A stretch of 32,342 bases of DNA. Source: Thermoproteota archaeon. Lineage in GTDB: Archaea; Thermoproteota; Thermoprotei_A; Sulfolobales; Pyrodictiaceae. The stretch covers positions 1 to 32,342 of the forward strand of contig JAADEY010000047.1 in NCBI GenBank assembly GCA_013153145.1. Direction: 5' to 3'. The notes under the pieces are model-generated. The model searched no databases. It saw only the letters and a program-made list of their open reading frames with translations, and was not told the DNA's origin. Position 1 is the first letter of the stretch. Each line of letters starts with the position of its first letter. Below are positions 1 through 8,554 of this stretch, piece by piece. A program made the position numbers and the translations under genes.

Positions 1-501
1 GGTGGTAGGGCTGGGTGGATGCCTGCAAGAGCCTACGAGGAACCAGTACACAGCATCAAAGACCTAATAAAACAAAGAAGAAGATGGTACTATGCTGCGC
101 TCATGAACAGTTTCTACGGGCCTGGCGGGCTTGCACGTAAGGGCCTGTTTATCTTCACGACCATCCTGTGGAGCCTTGCGCCGCTGGGGCTCATTCCACC
201 AGTACTATTGCTGCTCGTCACCGGCACTATTCCCCCGGAGCCTCTTGCAGCTGGCGTGGGGTGTATGGCGCTCGGTATTGCTGCTGGGCTTTACATGCTT
301 GCAGCGTGGAGGGTTGTTAGTGTCCATGCACACGTCAGTCGTGGGATGAGGCTCCTCTTCCTGTTATCAACGCTTGCCTTCCTGCCATTTGTAATCCTGC
401 TTGAATGCATCGCGGTTGCGTATACTTGGCTTAGGCCTCCCAGGGGGTTTGAGAGGGCTGAGAAGTGGGTGGGCCCGGGTGGTGGGCCCGCGGGGATTTG
501 A
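1..501 (+). CDS. Membrane glycosyltransferase, C-terminal part (5' end outside window)
   Basis: This reading frame is open from the first base, so the gene begins upstream and only the last ~166 residues are present. The motif QRRRW (bases ~76-90) matches the Q(Q/R)xRW signature of processive family 2 glycosyltransferases, which bind the acceptor sugar at the membrane. Three hydrophobic segments follow (roughly bases 145-230, 235-310 and 345-435), as expected for the C-terminal membrane region of such enzymes. The substrate cannot be told, because the GT-A catalytic domain is missing. The stop codon (499-501) lies inside the tRNA gene on the opposite strand, so the last seven codons are antisense to tRNA sequence. 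Family assignment is fairly safe; specificity is unknown. Confidence 0.75.
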   Translation, partial: GGRAGWMPARAYEEPVHSIKDLIKQRRRWYYAALMNSFYGPGGLARKGLFIFTTILWSLAPLGLIPPVLLLLVTGTIPPEPLAAGVGCMALGIAAGLYMLAAWRVVSVHAHVSRGMRLLFLLSTLAFLPFVILLECIAVAYTWLRPPRGFERAEKWVGPGGGPAGI

Positions 502-556
502 ACCCCGGACCACCCGGTTATGAGCCGGGCGCTCTACCGGGCTGAGCTACGGGCCC
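480..556 (-). tRNA. tRNA with CAU anticodon (elongator Met or Ile2), CCA encoded
   Basis: The reverse complement folds into a full cloverleaf of 74 nt plus an encoded CCA (480-482). The acceptor stem is GGGCCCG/CGGGCCC, the D-arm GCTC/GAGC, the anticodon stem CCCGG/CCGGG with loop CTCATAA, and the T-arm CGGGG/CCCCG with loop TTCAAAT. The anticodon is CAU and there is no intron. The G1-C72 pair and the lack of the initiator GGG:CCC anticodon stem argue against initiator tRNA. A GGGCCCG acceptor end resembles archaeal tRNA-Ile2, whose wobble C is converted to agmatidine by TiaS, but elongator Met cannot be excluded from the sequence alone. Confidence 0.93.
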
Positions 557-646
557 TCCTCTATGGGAGGAGTCTCCGTGAGTCTTCTCGCAGTGCTGTG
601 GGGGTTTATGTCTTTTCCTTCTAGGGTGCTGGGTAGGCGTCTCTGG

Positions 647-654
647 CTATATTA
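647..654 (+). promoter_or_regulatory. TATA box for the RHH/coiled-coil gene
   Basis: CTATATTA lies about 43 bases before the GTG start at 694. Archaeal initiation ~26 bases downstream would give a short leader of about 18 bases. No strong Shine-Dalgarno sequence is seen. Confidence 0.5.
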
Positions 655-693
655 GTGGAGTAGTGTATCTAGTTAGCTGTATGGGTATGAATT

Positions 694-1509
694 GTGCCTA
701 GGATAGTTGCCGTCAAGCTTCCGGATGACGTTTACCGGGAGCTTGAGAAGAGGGCTAGGGAGGAGGGCTTCGTGCTTGTAAGCGACTATGTTAAGGAGAT
801 TATAATGCGTGAGCTTGGAAAGGGTGGTGTCAGCCTCAGGGGTGTCGAGGAGAGGCTGAGCAGGCTTGAGGAGGGCGTGCTCCCGACTAAGCTGTATGAG
901 CGGATAGTTGAGATTGTCCGGTCTGCTTTCGCTGAGCTGCTTCAATCAGGCTCTGAGCCTACGAGTATCGATGAGGCAAAGATAATGTCTCGTATCGAGC
1001 GCAGGGTGCAGGATCTCGTCAATCCATTCACTGCTAAGGTTGACGCGCTGGCTAGTAGGATTGCAAACCTTGTCGAGAAGCTGGAGGATGTCGAGGAGAG
1101 GCTGAGCAGGCTTGAGGAGGAGGTCAAGGAGCTGAGGAAGGCCGCCAAGGAGCATGCAGAGAGGGGGTATCCAAGGCGCCACCGGATGAGCGCTATCGAG
1201 AGGTTGAAGAAGGAGGGGGTTGTGTTTGAGTCCGAGCTTGGCTGGCTTAGGAACAAGACTGCGTTCTTTGATAGGCTTAGGCGGGAGGGTGCTAAGGTTA
1301 TTGAGGCTGGGGGTGAGAGGATTGCGGTTGACCCGGAGTTTTGGCAGGCCTTTGTCGAGAAGTTGTCGAGTATTAAGACGAGTAGTGTTGATGAGATAAA
1401 GACTATGCTTAATGATAAGGAGTTTAGGCTCTTCATGAGGCTGAGGGAGGATGGCTTGATATACTTCGACTCTACCACTGGCGCATGGAGGCTCTTGAAG
1501 GAGTTCTAG
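694..1509 (+). CDS. Ribbon-helix-helix DNA-binding protein with central coiled coil and winged-helix-like C-terminus
   Basis: The protein has 271 residues. Residues 1-45 have the CopG/MetJ ribbon-helix-helix pattern: a short strand (RIVAVKLPDDVYREL) followed by two helices, the usual way such proteins read the DNA major groove as dimers. Residues ~50-155 are rich in Glu, Arg, Lys and Leu with heptads, including two copies of VEERLSRLEE, and should form a coiled coil. Residues ~165-220 (SAIERLKKEGVVFESEL and following) look like a small helical DNA- or protein-binding domain. The start is GTG 694, the first codon that gives a complete RHH strand. Two in-gene 32-base stretches are identical (843-874 and 1089-1120). 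It is probably a chromosomal regulator or chromatin protein; its target is unknown. Confidence 0.7.
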   Translation: MPRIVAVKLPDDVYRELEKRAREEGFVLVSDYVKEIIMRELGKGGVSLRGVEERLSRLEEGVLPTKLYERIVEIVRSAFAELLQSGSEPTSIDEAKIMSRIERRVQDLVNPFTAKVDALASRIANLVEKLEDVEERLSRLEEEVKELRKAAKEHAERGYPRRHRMSAIERLKKEGVVFESELGWLRNKTAFFDRLRREGAKVIEAGGERIAVDPEFWQAFVEKLSSIKTSSVDEIKTMLNDKEFRLFMRLREDGLIYFDSTTGAWRLLKEF

Positions 1510-1555
1510 GAAGAGTAACTCTTTCACCCCTTCCGGCTCCTCTAACACTATCTAA

Positions 1556-2008
1556 GTGGTGCGTTTTGTGGCTGGCTCTGAGAGGCAGTCCAGCCTCGGC
1601 AGGATATCTACTCTCATGCAGATATACTTGGAGTTCGTGCTACTGATAATTATCGCCCTCGTAGTTGGATCGGGCATCGTTGTGGTTGTCATACAGCTCA
1701 TAGAGTCGCTTACCTTGCATAGTTTCGGCGTCAACATTAGGGCAATTACGCTCAACCTCGTTAGTGTGCTTGATAACATACTCTTGTTGATAATAGCAGT
1801 TGACATAATGAGGACGATAGTGGTAAGCATTGATGAGCGTAGATTGTATGTACAGGCTGCCGTCGAGGCTGCAGCACTGGCGATAATTAGGGGTATTATA
1901 GGTTCCGAGCTGAGGCACTTGGAGCCGATGGGTATACTGATATACTGTATCGCGCTGGCGGTTGTAGTCGCGTCTATGATAGCCATGGGTAAGCTGTATA
2001 AAGGATGA
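1556..2008 (+). CDS. Small membrane protein, PsiE-like
   Basis: This 150-residue protein has four hydrophobic segments (about residues 24-48, 66-85, 98-112 and 122-143). Short charged loops separate them, including DIMRTIV and a conserved-looking EAAALAIIRGII. Length and layout resemble the PsiE (phosphate-starvation-inducible) family of inner-membrane proteins, whose biochemical role is not known. It lies 46 bases after the RHH gene on the same strand and may be co-transcribed. Tandem GTG codons at 1556 and 1559 are both possible starts. The family call rests on pattern only. Confidence 0.6.
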   Translation: MVRFVAGSERQSSLGRISTLMQIYLEFVLLIIIALVVGSGIVVVVIQLIESLTLHSFGVNIRAITLNLVSVLDNILLLIIAVDIMRTIVVSIDERRLYVQAAVEAAALAIIRGIIGSELRHLEPMGILIYCIALAVVVASMIAMGKLYKG

Positions 2009-2084
2009 GTTAGGCGCGTGTCAGGAGGGGCGAAATTCTTCACGGATCCGCTCGGCTTTGGAACTCATCATCCATTCACAGCGC

Positions 2085-3338
2085 TTAGACTTGCCAGCTC
2101 TCTAGGTATTTCTTCTGCTCGGGTGTGAGCTTGTCTATCTCTATTCCCATTGCCTTGAGTTTTAGCTCGGCTACCTTTGAGTCAATCTCTGGTGGTACTG
2201 AGTATAGCGCTGGTTTCAGTTTGCCACGGTTCTTGACTAGGTATTCTACTGATAATGCCTGGTTCGCGAAGCTCATGTCCATTACCTCGCTTGGGTGACC
2301 CTCTGCAGCTACTAGGTTGACTAGCCTTCCCTCTGCTAGTAGGTAGATTCTGCGGCCGTCGCGTAGCTTGTACTCCGTTACGTGAGGCCTTATCTTGCGC
2401 TTGCTGACGGCCAGTGCTTCGAGGTCGGGTATCCATATCTCTACGTTGAAGTGGCCCGCATTGGCTAGTATCGCGCCGTCCTTCATTCTCTCTATATGCT
2501 CCTTTCTTATCACTGCCTTGTCCCCTGTGGCTGTTATGAATATGTCTCCTACCTCAGCGGCCTTTATCATTGGCATTACGTCGTAGCCGTCCATGACTGC
2601 CTCGAGTGCTCTAAGCGGATCTACCTCTGTTACTATGACTCTCCTTGCTCCCATGCCTTTTGCCCTCATGGCTATGCCTCTGCCGACCCAGCCGTAGCCT
2701 GCGACGACTACCACTTTGCCCGCTATGAGTATGTTTGTTGCCCTTATGACGCCGTCTATCGCGCTCTGTCCGGTGCCGTAGCGGTTGTCGAACATCATCT
2801 TCGTCTTTGCATTGTTGACTGCGATTGCCGGGTATTTGAGTACGCCTTGTTTCTCCATAGCTCTTAGCCTTATGACTCCCGTTGTTGTCTCCTCCGTGCC
2901 TCCCCACACCTTCTCGGCTACCTCGGGTCTCTTCTCGTGTAGATGCGCGTGTAGGTCTCCTCCGTCATCCATTACTATGTTTGGCTCGAAGGAAGCCACC
3001 CAGTCTATGCACTTGTTGTATTCCTCGTCGCTCATTCCCCTCCACGCACAGACCTCTATGCCGTCCTCCACGAGGGCTGCCGCCACGTCATCCTGTGTGC
3101 TGAGCGGGTTGCTTGCTGCAAGCCTTACTCTCGCTCCAGCCATTTTCAGTGTTCTCATTAGTGCCGCTGTCTCCTTGGTGACATGCAGGACTGCTCCTAT
3201 CTTGATGCCCTGGAGAGGCTTCTCCTTGACCATCCTTTCCCTTATTAGCTTCGCCACGAGGGGCATGTGCATTTCCGCCCACTCTATCTGCAGGCGGCCC
3301 TGGGGAGCTAGCTTGATGTCTTTTATCCGGTACTCCAT
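2085..3338 (-). CDS. ahcY: S-adenosylhomocysteine hydrolase (adenosylhomocysteinase)
   Basis: The enzyme reversibly cleaves S-adenosylhomocysteine to adenosine and homocysteine, removing the inhibitory product of methyltransferases; it is a cytosolic NAD-dependent tetramer. The 417-residue protein shows the family motifs: DDGGD (124-128), EETTTG (149-154), NNAKTK (175-180), the NAD-binding GYGWVGRG (214-221) and NAGHFNVE (293-300). It is slightly shorter than bacterial forms, as is usual in archaea. Two ATGs are available. The second (3338) sits 6 bases after a strong GGAGGAGG ribosome binding site, while the first (3344) directly abuts it, so 3338 is chosen. A TATA box lies at 3379-3388. The gene converges on the PsiE-like gene with a 76-base gap. 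Confidence 0.97.
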   Translation of the reverse strand: MEYRIKDIKLAPQGRLQIEWAEMHMPLVAKLIRERMVKEKPLQGIKIGAVLHVTKETAALMRTLKMAGARVRLAASNPLSTQDDVAAALVEDGIEVCAWRGMSDEEYNKCIDWVASFEPNIVMDDGGDLHAHLHEKRPEVAEKVWGGTEETTTGVIRLRAMEKQGVLKYPAIAVNNAKTKMMFDNRYGTGQSAIDGVIRATNILIAGKVVVVAGYGWVGRGIAMRAKGMGARRVIVTEVDPLRALEAVMDGYDVMPMIKAAEVGDIFITATGDKAVIRKEHIERMKDGAILANAGHFNVEIWIPDLEALAVSKRKIRPHVTEYKLRDGRRIYLLAEGRLVNLVAAEGHPSEVMDMSFANQALSVEYLVKNRGKLKPALYSVPPEIDSKVAELKLKAMGIEIDKLTPEQKKYLESWQV

Positions 3339-3378
3339 CTTCATCCTCCTCCGTCGAAGCCCCGTAGGTGCCTAGACG

Positions 3379-3388
3379 CTATATTTCC
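3379..3388 (-). promoter_or_regulatory. TATA box for ahcY
   Basis: The minus strand reads GGAAATATAG here. Initiation ~26 bases downstream would fall near 3357, giving a leader of about 18 bases that contains the GGAGGAGG ribosome binding site. Confidence 0.55.
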
Positions 3389-3476
3389 GTATTCTCCCTG
3401 GAGGCCTCCCTGATGCCTAGCTTAGTTTCGGTTCACCGGCTGTGTATGGTCTTCCTTTCCATTGAGCCTTGTTTTC

Positions 3477-5804
3477 ATGGGCTATGGTGTGGGCGTCCAT
3501 GGTGTTCCATGGTTCCGGCTTATCAGCGGCAGGGTTGCTGCCACCGCTTATAGGGATGGAGTTCTAAGCGTGTATGTGAGGAGGAGGGATGGCTGTTTCT
3601 TCGTTGATGCCGGAGCTGGTGGCGTAAGTGTTTCGAATGCTGAATGCCTTGATGTTGATGGCCTGGGGTGGGCCAGGGATGACGGGGTCTTGTTTAATGT
3701 CTTTACTGGTGCTTCGGTGCGTTGCACGGGTAGGGTTACTGCTCTTGGGCGGTCATTGGCTGTGTGTGAGGATGGGGGTAGGCTGCGTAGAAGGGTAAAG
3801 ATTGTATCGTCTGATGGCGTCCTTGCCGAAGGATATGGTAGGCTTCTCGGCTACTCGGCTGATTACCGTGGTGCATCCATAGCTGCTTGTCTTAGGGATC
3901 ATGGGTGCCTGGCTATTCTTGATCTTGATGGAGGTGTTGTAGTTGAGAAGATTCGTTCAAACCCTCACAGCGTCATATGTAGACCTGGCATGATTATTCT
4001 AGGTGATAATACTATTGTCAGGCTCGTCGGCAGATGGGGTGTCTACGAGGCCCCTTTGAGCCCCTCCATCCTCGGCGACATGCTCTGCAGCCTGGACGGC
4101 AGCGTGTGCCTCGTGTGTAGGAAGGGAGGCGATGCTTGCCTGCTTGCCTCGAGCAATGGTATAATGAGCGTGAGGGTGCCTGGAGGGCTTGAGCGATACC
4201 TGCCGCTTGCTAGTGAATCCGGGATTCTGCTAGTACCGCGTATAGCTGGTACCTCCTGTATCCTCGTCGACAGGGATGGTGCTCGTGAGGCGGAGTGCGC
4301 TGGGCTCGTATTTGCAGAACTTGTAGATGGGTTGTTCATGGCTGCTTTTCATGGTGGTGGCTTGCTTCGAGTTGAAGGCGTTGACTCGATGGCGGCCCTC
4401 TATCCATGGATACTGCTTGTGAGAAGCAATGGGGGTGTGTTGTCGAATTTCTCGTGGAGGATAGATTCATTGATCCGCATGGAGGATGGTAATAGGGTAA
4501 AAATAATCATCAATGATCCCGGGCCCTGCAACGAGGTTCTGCTAGCTCCGCGGAAGTTCCGTGTATCAGTATGTAGTATGGAGGGGGGTGGCTGTGTTGT
4601 CAGTGATGGTCAGGTCTCATCAGCTGTAGAGCTGACCCTGCCGCCAGAACACTTCCCGAGATCACTTGTCAGGGTGTTCTTGGAGCCCCTGGGAGACGTT
4701 GCGGCTGTTGTGAGAGAGGAGGTGGTGGCTCATAGAGGCGTGAACGTTGTTGTGAAGAGACATAGCGTAAGATGCTTGAGGCTTAACTGGTGCGACACCG
4801 GTAAACTCTATGTACATGTTCTGGACCTAGTCGAATCAAATCCCTACCATGGACTAGAGATACGATACACTGTTCCCGACGACACTGTGTACAGCAAGGT
4901 GCTGAGGAGAGGGCGGAGGGTACGCATTATAGCATTGACGAGAACCCCAAGACTATCATTAACCGCAAGCCTTAGGGGGATACGGGTTCAGCTTGTCGGC
5001 CTCAATAAGGCCGATTACCTGGGGACGGTAGATGTTGATTTCAAGGTCGAGAATGCACAGCTCCTAGGACCACGGCTAGTTGCCTTCACGTACTCGTCGA
5101 GGAGAATCGTCGGCGTTAGATGCGTATCCGGCTGCAGGCTGAGGGGGCGCAGGCTTGTATGCGGGCCTGGATGTCACGTACAGTTATCCATAGCGGTTGA
5201 CAATGTCTACGTCCGGGTTCCCGTCTGCCTAGACAAGATCGTCAATACATTGCTTGAGGAGCTATCCGGCGACTTCGACGTAGTAGACGTCGATGTAGTT
5301 GATCCCTGTATCCTCATAGAGGCTACTAAGGATGGAGGGTTAATCCTCGAGAAGGGAGCAGAGCGGCTGGTTGTCAGGGTTAGGCGTGGCGATAGGATTA
5401 GATTATGCAGGCCCGACGTTGATGCACTGCTGACGCCGAGGGGAGAGCTGCTGCAACTGCCAAGCACTGTAAAGCCGTCGCCGAGACTATGGCTTGACTC
5501 GGGAGCCGTCACAGTCTCCGCTCCAGGCTGCCTACTCATTGCACTGAAGGAGAGAAGCTACACACTGTACAATAATACCGCTGTGCTTAACCCCCTTGAC
5601 GCCCTACGTGGCGTTAGGCTGAAAATATACTACCCTGGAGGCGTTGAACACGTCAACATAGACGCTGGCATTGTCTTAATGCTCGCTGCAAAGGCGGCAT
5701 ACATCGTCTCCGAGCATCTTAAGCTGCTTAAGCACATAGGCGCGGATCTCCTCGACGCTGGGGAGCTCGGTGACAATCCTACCCCCGTCGATATAGAGGC
5801 GTAG
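3477..5804 (+). CDS. Large cysteine-rich beta-strand protein of unknown function
   Basis: I do not recognise this protein of about 775 residues. It has no signal peptide and no convincing membrane helix. It is dominated by short hydrophobic strands separated by Gly/Asp turns. The first ~330 residues look like repeated beta-propeller blades, and the rest resembles beta-sandwich modules. There are about 26 cysteines, several in close sets (the CxxC pair in SVCLVC, and CVSGC...CGPGC near residues 545-565). In hyperthermophilic crenarchaea this could mean structural disulfides or metal sites. The first in-frame start is TTG 3462; ATG 3477 is preferred, although neither has a clear ribosome binding site. 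The last 43 codons overlap the 3' end of pncB on the other strand. Confidence 0.7.
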   Translation: MGYGVGVHGVPWFRLISGRVAATAYRDGVLSVYVRRRDGCFFVDAGAGGVSVSNAECLDVDGLGWARDDGVLFNVFTGASVRCTGRVTALGRSLAVCEDGGRLRRRVKIVSSDGVLAEGYGRLLGYSADYRGASIAACLRDHGCLAILDLDGGVVVEKIRSNPHSVICRPGMIILGDNTIVRLVGRWGVYEAPLSPSILGDMLCSLDGSVCLVCRKGGDACLLASSNGIMSVRVPGGLERYLPLASESGILLVPRIAGTSCILVDRDGAREAECAGLVFAELVDGLFMAAFHGGGLLRVEGVDSMAALYPWILLVRSNGGVLSNFSWRIDSLIRMEDGNRVKIIINDPGPCNEVLLAPRKFRVSVCSMEGGGCVVSDGQVSSAVELTLPPEHFPRSLVRVFLEPLGDVAAVVREEVVAHRGVNVVVKRHSVRCLRLNWCDTGKLYVHVLDLVESNPYHGLEIRYTVPDDTVYSKVLRRGRRVRIIALTRTPRLSLTASLRGIRVQLVGLNKADYLGTVDVDFKVENAQLLGPRLVAFTYSSRRIVGVRCVSGCRLRGRRLVCGPGCHVQLSIAVDNVYVRVPVCLDKIVNTLLEELSGDFDVVDVDVVDPCILIEATKDGGLILEKGAERLVVRVRRGDRIRLCRPDVDALLTPRGELLQLPSTVKPSPRLWLDSGAVTVSAPGCLLIALKERSYTLYNNTAVLNPLDALRGVRLKIYYPGGVEHVNIDAGIVLMLAAKAAYIVSEHLKLLKHIGADLLDAGELGDNPTPVDIEA

Positions 5805-6884
5805 CAGTTCCTCGGGTTCACAGCCCTCGCCACATGAAGGGGTAACGCCTGCAGGCACAACTATGTGGTTCAGCGGTCTACAACACCTATAGAGCTTCTT
5901 GAAGCCCGGCAGCTTACCGCGCTTCGATGTGGGTATCCAGCGGCCATCCCTATACACCTCGACTATATCCATGCTAAAGTCTATATTCGGGGGAGACGCA
6001 ATACTCGTCCCTACACCGAAGGCGTCAGCGACATCACGAAGCCTACAGACTCCACACTCATCCAGGCCACCACTCACAACTATCTTAACATCCTTTCCAC
6101 CTTCAAGATCAAGAGCCCACCGAACCTCCTCAACAATGGCTCTCATGTCACCCCTTCTACTACTCGGAGTATCCAGGCGCACACCATAGAGCCTCGAGCC
6201 GAGCGCCCGATAGGCTTGTATCGACTCAAACCTCTCATCACAGAATGTATCTACAAGTGCTATGCGTGGGATGCCTGGATCCATTGACTCGTCGAACGCC
6301 TTCCAGGCTTTAACTGGGTCACCGAAGATTATTATCATCGCGTGCGGCATAGTGCCTACAGGCTTTACACCGATATACTTCTCCGAGTGAAGCCCCGCGA
6401 CCCCATCAACACCGCCGATGTACGCCGCCCTATCAGCCATCGGCGCGATTGCAGGGTGGAGAGCCCTCAACCCGAAGAACAATACGCTCCTATCACCAGC
6501 AGCGAGCTTAATCCTCGCAGCCTTCGTGGCTATGCTCGACTCATGCCTCAGTATGCCTAACAATGCCGTCTCAAAGACTGCAAACTCGCAGTAATCTCCT
6601 TCAATAACCATTACAGGGTCGCGGGGCCGGAAGAGAGTCCCCTCGGGCACGGCGTAGACTCTTACATTAAGCCCCTCAAGAAGCCATAACGCTTCCTCAA
6701 GACCTGCGAAGACCCCCCACTCATACCCTCTAGGCAGCTTATAGGAGTGAATCTCAGCCCTAACCTTGACGCCGCAGAGGCCGTGGTCGCGGAGTACCTT
6801 GACTGTCCTCTTGAAGTATACATCCGTTACAACTCCCTTCTTGATGTCCTCAAGACTAGCCATGTAGAGCCTCGGCCTAGCCAT
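5676..6884 (-). CDS. pncB: Nicotinate phosphoribosyltransferase (archaeal type)
   Basis: The enzyme joins nicotinate to phosphoribosyl pyrophosphate to make nicotinate mononucleotide, the entry step of NAD salvage. The ~402-residue protein has the compact archaeal architecture: N-terminal [13 protein letters not shown] (substrate-binding face), [33 protein letters not shown], the barrel segment [10 protein letters not shown] and the phosphate-binding SGGLDECG. The C-terminal [17 protein letters not shown] is also typical, so the reading frame is real through the overlap with the opposite gene. An upstream ATG at 6944 would overlap the YjbQ gene. ATG 6884 is chosen because AGGTGGAGG precedes it by about four bases and the family start MARPRLY fits. 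Four Cys near the C-terminus (CCRP, CGEGC) may bind a metal. Confidence 0.93.
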   Translation of the reverse strand: MARPRLYMASLEDIKKGVVTDVYFKRTVKVLRDHGLCGVKVRAEIHSYKLPRGYEWGVFAGLEEALWLLEGLNVRVYAVPEGTLFRPRDPVMVIEGDYCEFAVFETALLGILRHESSIATKAARIKLAAGDRSVLFFGLRALHPAIAPMADRAAYIGGVDGVAGLHSEKYIGVKPVGTMPHAMIIIFGDPVKAWKAFDESMDPGIPRIALVDTFCDERFESIQAYRALGSRLYGVRLDTPSSRRGDMRAIVEEVRWALDLEGGKDVKIVVSGGLDECGVCRLRDVADAFGVGTSIASPPNIDFSMDIVEVYRDGRWIPTSKRGKLPGFKKLYRCCRPLNHIVVPAGVTPSCGEGCEPEELLRLYIDGGRIVTELPSVEEIRAYVLKQLKMLGDDVCRLCSEH

Positions 6885-6894
6885 AAACCTCCAC

Positions 6895-7308
6895 CTACTC
6901 ACCCATGACCTCGACGACAACCCTCCTATAGCTGCGCGGGCCATCCATCTCTATGAACAATACGTTCTGCCACGTACCCCTGACGAGCTCTCCATCCCTT
7001 ACCGGGATTATCCTCGTTGACCCTATAACGGCTGAGGCGAGATGGGCATGTGCGTTATCATCGATGATGTTATGCCTCCAGTCCCCACCAGGCCTGAACA
7101 ACTCCTTTATGAAGCGTATAATGTCGTGAAGGAGTCCGGTCTCATGCTCGTTCAGCACTATCGCGGCAGTAGCATGCGGTGCATGTACCACACAGACCCC
7201 ATTACGCACACCACTCTCCCTCACAACGCGCTCCACCTGGCTAGTCAAGTCAACTATCTCAAACCTACTACTAGTCGAGAACACTATCTCCTTGAAGAAA
7301 ACCCTCAC
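6895..7308 (-). CDS. YjbQ/UPF0047 family protein
   Basis: The 137-residue protein carries the family's defining blocks: [15 protein letters not shown] (about residues 44-58), [15 protein letters not shown] and [15 protein letters not shown] near the end, with the His and Glu residues thought to line the active site. Members form trimers, and some have been reported to have weak thiamine-phosphate synthase activity; the physiological role is not settled. The start is GTG 7308. Its stop lies 10 bases before the pncB start, so the two genes form a likely operon, which hints at a cofactor-related role. A TATA-like CCATATCATAGG (7323-7334, minus strand) is close enough for a leaderless transcript. 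Confidence 0.92.
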   Translation of the reverse strand: MRVFFKEIVFSTSSRFEIVDLTSQVERVVRESGVRNGVCVVHAPHATAAIVLNEHETGLLHDIIRFIKELFRPGGDWRHNIIDDNAHAHLASAVIGSTRIIPVRDGELVRGTWQNVLFIEMDGPRSYRRVVVEVMGE

Positions 7309-7455
7309 ACCTACACACCCCTACCTATGATATGGACTTAGTGCTCCGGCCAGGATCCAAAAAGCATAATCATACACCCGGCAAGAACGGTGACCCGAAA
7401 GAGGGGGATGAAGAATACGGACACCCTTACCGAGGAGTAGCGCTGAGGAGAGAGG

Positions 7456-8298
7456 ATGGCGCGGACCCCCACACTGAGCTTCAAATCAAAGCCCGTCATA
7501 GGAGTTGTACACCTACCCCCACTACCAGGCTCGCCCAGGGGAGGCAACATAGACGGGCTAACAGGCTACGCTGTCAATGAGGCCGCAAAACTCGTCGACA
7601 AGGGCGTCGACGCCGTGATAATAGAGAACTACGGCGACAAGCCGTTCACCATCCGCGTCAAAAACCCCGCAACCCTTGCAGCAATGGCCATAATCGTGCA
7701 CGAGGTTGCAAAAAGCCTCAACTACCGCGTCCCAGTAGGCGTAAGCCTACTACGCAACTCCGGCCCCGAAGCCATAGCAATAGCATATACCTCCGGCGCA
7801 TCATTCGTAAGAATCAACGCATACTGCGAACCCCGCGTAGCACCCGAAGGCCTCCTAGAACCAGTCATGAGGGAAGTAGAGGAGATGAAACACCGGCTGG
7901 GCGCCGACACAATACAAGTCTTAGCCGATATAGACTGCAAGCACAGCAAACCCCTAACCCCAGGATACGACCCACGCGAAGCCGCAAGAGAATGCATAGA
8001 GAGAGGATCACCCACAGCAATAATCGTGACGGGGCCGAGGACGGGCGAGCCCCCGCATCCAGGCTACGTAGCTGCAATAACTAGAGCCGTAGATATACCA
8101 ATCATAGTCGGCAGCGGGGTAAACCCGGAAAACATAAGGATATACTGGCCCATAGCGTCGGGATTCATAGTAGGCACATACTTCAAGACAGATGGAAAAA
8201 CAACAAACCCCGTAGACCCCAAGAGAGTCGAATCACTAATGAGCATCGTGCACACCCTTAGATCAACGGAGAAGAGAAGCCAACAAAGCAAACACTAA
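7456..8298 (+). CDS. BtpA/SgcQ family TIM-barrel protein
   Basis: The 280-residue protein begins with the family hallmark VIGVVHLPPLPGSP (residues 14-27). Barrel strands follow: DAVIIENYGD, VGVSLLRN, FVRINAY, QVLADIDCKHS, AIIVTGPRTG and the phosphate-binding end IIVGSGVNPENI. BtpA was linked to photosystem I assembly in cyanobacteria, and SgcQ sits in sugar-metabolism gene sets. The function in archaea is unknown, and the phosphate-binding loop suggests a small-molecule enzyme. The start ATG 7456 follows GAGGAGAGAGG. Codon usage towards the 3' end is richer in A than in neighbouring genes. The gene is divergent from yjbQ with a 147-base gap. Confidence 0.9.
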   Translation: MARTPTLSFKSKPVIGVVHLPPLPGSPRGGNIDGLTGYAVNEAAKLVDKGVDAVIIENYGDKPFTIRVKNPATLAAMAIIVHEVAKSLNYRVPVGVSLLRNSGPEAIAIAYTSGASFVRINAYCEPRVAPEGLLEPVMREVEEMKHRLGADTIQVLADIDCKHSKPLTPGYDPREAARECIERGSPTAIIVTGPRTGEPPHPGYVAAITRAVDIPIIVGSGVNPENIRIYWPIASGFIVGTYFKTDGKTTNPVDPKRVESLMSIVHTLRSTEKRSQQSKH

Positions 8299-8327
8299 AA
8301 CAAGTCCATACACAGACACCGAGAATG

Positions 8328-8517
8328 GGCGGGCGGCCCGCCCCCGCGACAACCCGGCGTCACCGGGGAGCGAATGAACGGGGGCTCCGTCGGGCGGCGT
8401 TCAAAAACCCAATACATTCCGACAGAGGACTAAGCCAGGCCACACGGAGCAAGTCATTGAGCCGAGAAGAGGGGTTCTGCATGCCCACCGCGCGAGTGGA
8501 GCGGTGGGGCATGCTGC
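8328..8517. ncRNA. Candidate structured non-coding RNA (GC-rich, several hairpins)
   Basis: The gap between two real genes is markedly GC-rich and folds locally. GGGCGGG pairs with CCCGCCC across CGG (8328-8344). CCCGG pairs with CCGGG, and GGAGC pairs with GCTCC, in the following ~55 bases. A strong 13-pair stem with one bulged base and a nine-base loop occupies 8479-8514. Stable GC stems in an otherwise moderate-GC intergenic region are the usual mark of RNA genes in hyperthermophiles. I could not match it to tRNA, 5S, SRP RNA (no GGAA...AGCAG helix 8) or the RNase P core. Strand is uncertain: a weak CTAAAA element (8295-8300) would place a plus-strand start near 8325. The frame across it does not look like protein. 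Confidence 0.45.
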
Positions 8518-8523
8518 CAAAGG

Positions 8524-8536
8524 TTAAAAAATAACT
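8524..8536 (-). terminator. T-run terminator of the gene ending at 8555
   Basis: On the minus strand TTATTTTTTAAC (six T's at 8526-8531) lies about 25 bases past the stop codon of the 8555-9565 gene, the usual place and form of an archaeal poly-T terminator. The same A/T block could alternatively act as a TATA box for minus-strand transcription into the hairpin region. Confidence 0.45.
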
Positions 8537-8554
8537 GTCTTCAACGCCTCCCCG

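Noticed and set aside
942-1548. Minus-strand frames opposite the RHH/coiled-coil gene
   Set aside because: They are Ser/Leu-rich low-complexity frames produced by the repetitive coiled-coil codons on the plus strand.
5865-6287. Plus-strand open frame of 140 codons
   Set aside because: It lies wholly within pncB on the other strand, has no family pattern and no ribosome binding site, so it is an antisense shadow.
6882-6944. Longer pncB start at 6944
   Set aside because: It would overlap the end of the YjbQ gene by about 50 bases and lacks a ribosome binding site, whereas ATG 6884 has AGGTGGAGG.
8328-8517. SRP RNA or RNase P RNA as identity of the candidate RNA
   Set aside because: The GGAA...AGCAG core of SRP helix 8 and the GGAAAGUCC-type RNase P core are absent on both strands, and the region is short for either.
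8325-8534. 69-codon frame over the GC-rich gap
   Set aside because: The product has no hydrophobic core and high Arg/Gly/Pro, there is no ribosome binding site, and the DNA is better explained by hairpins.
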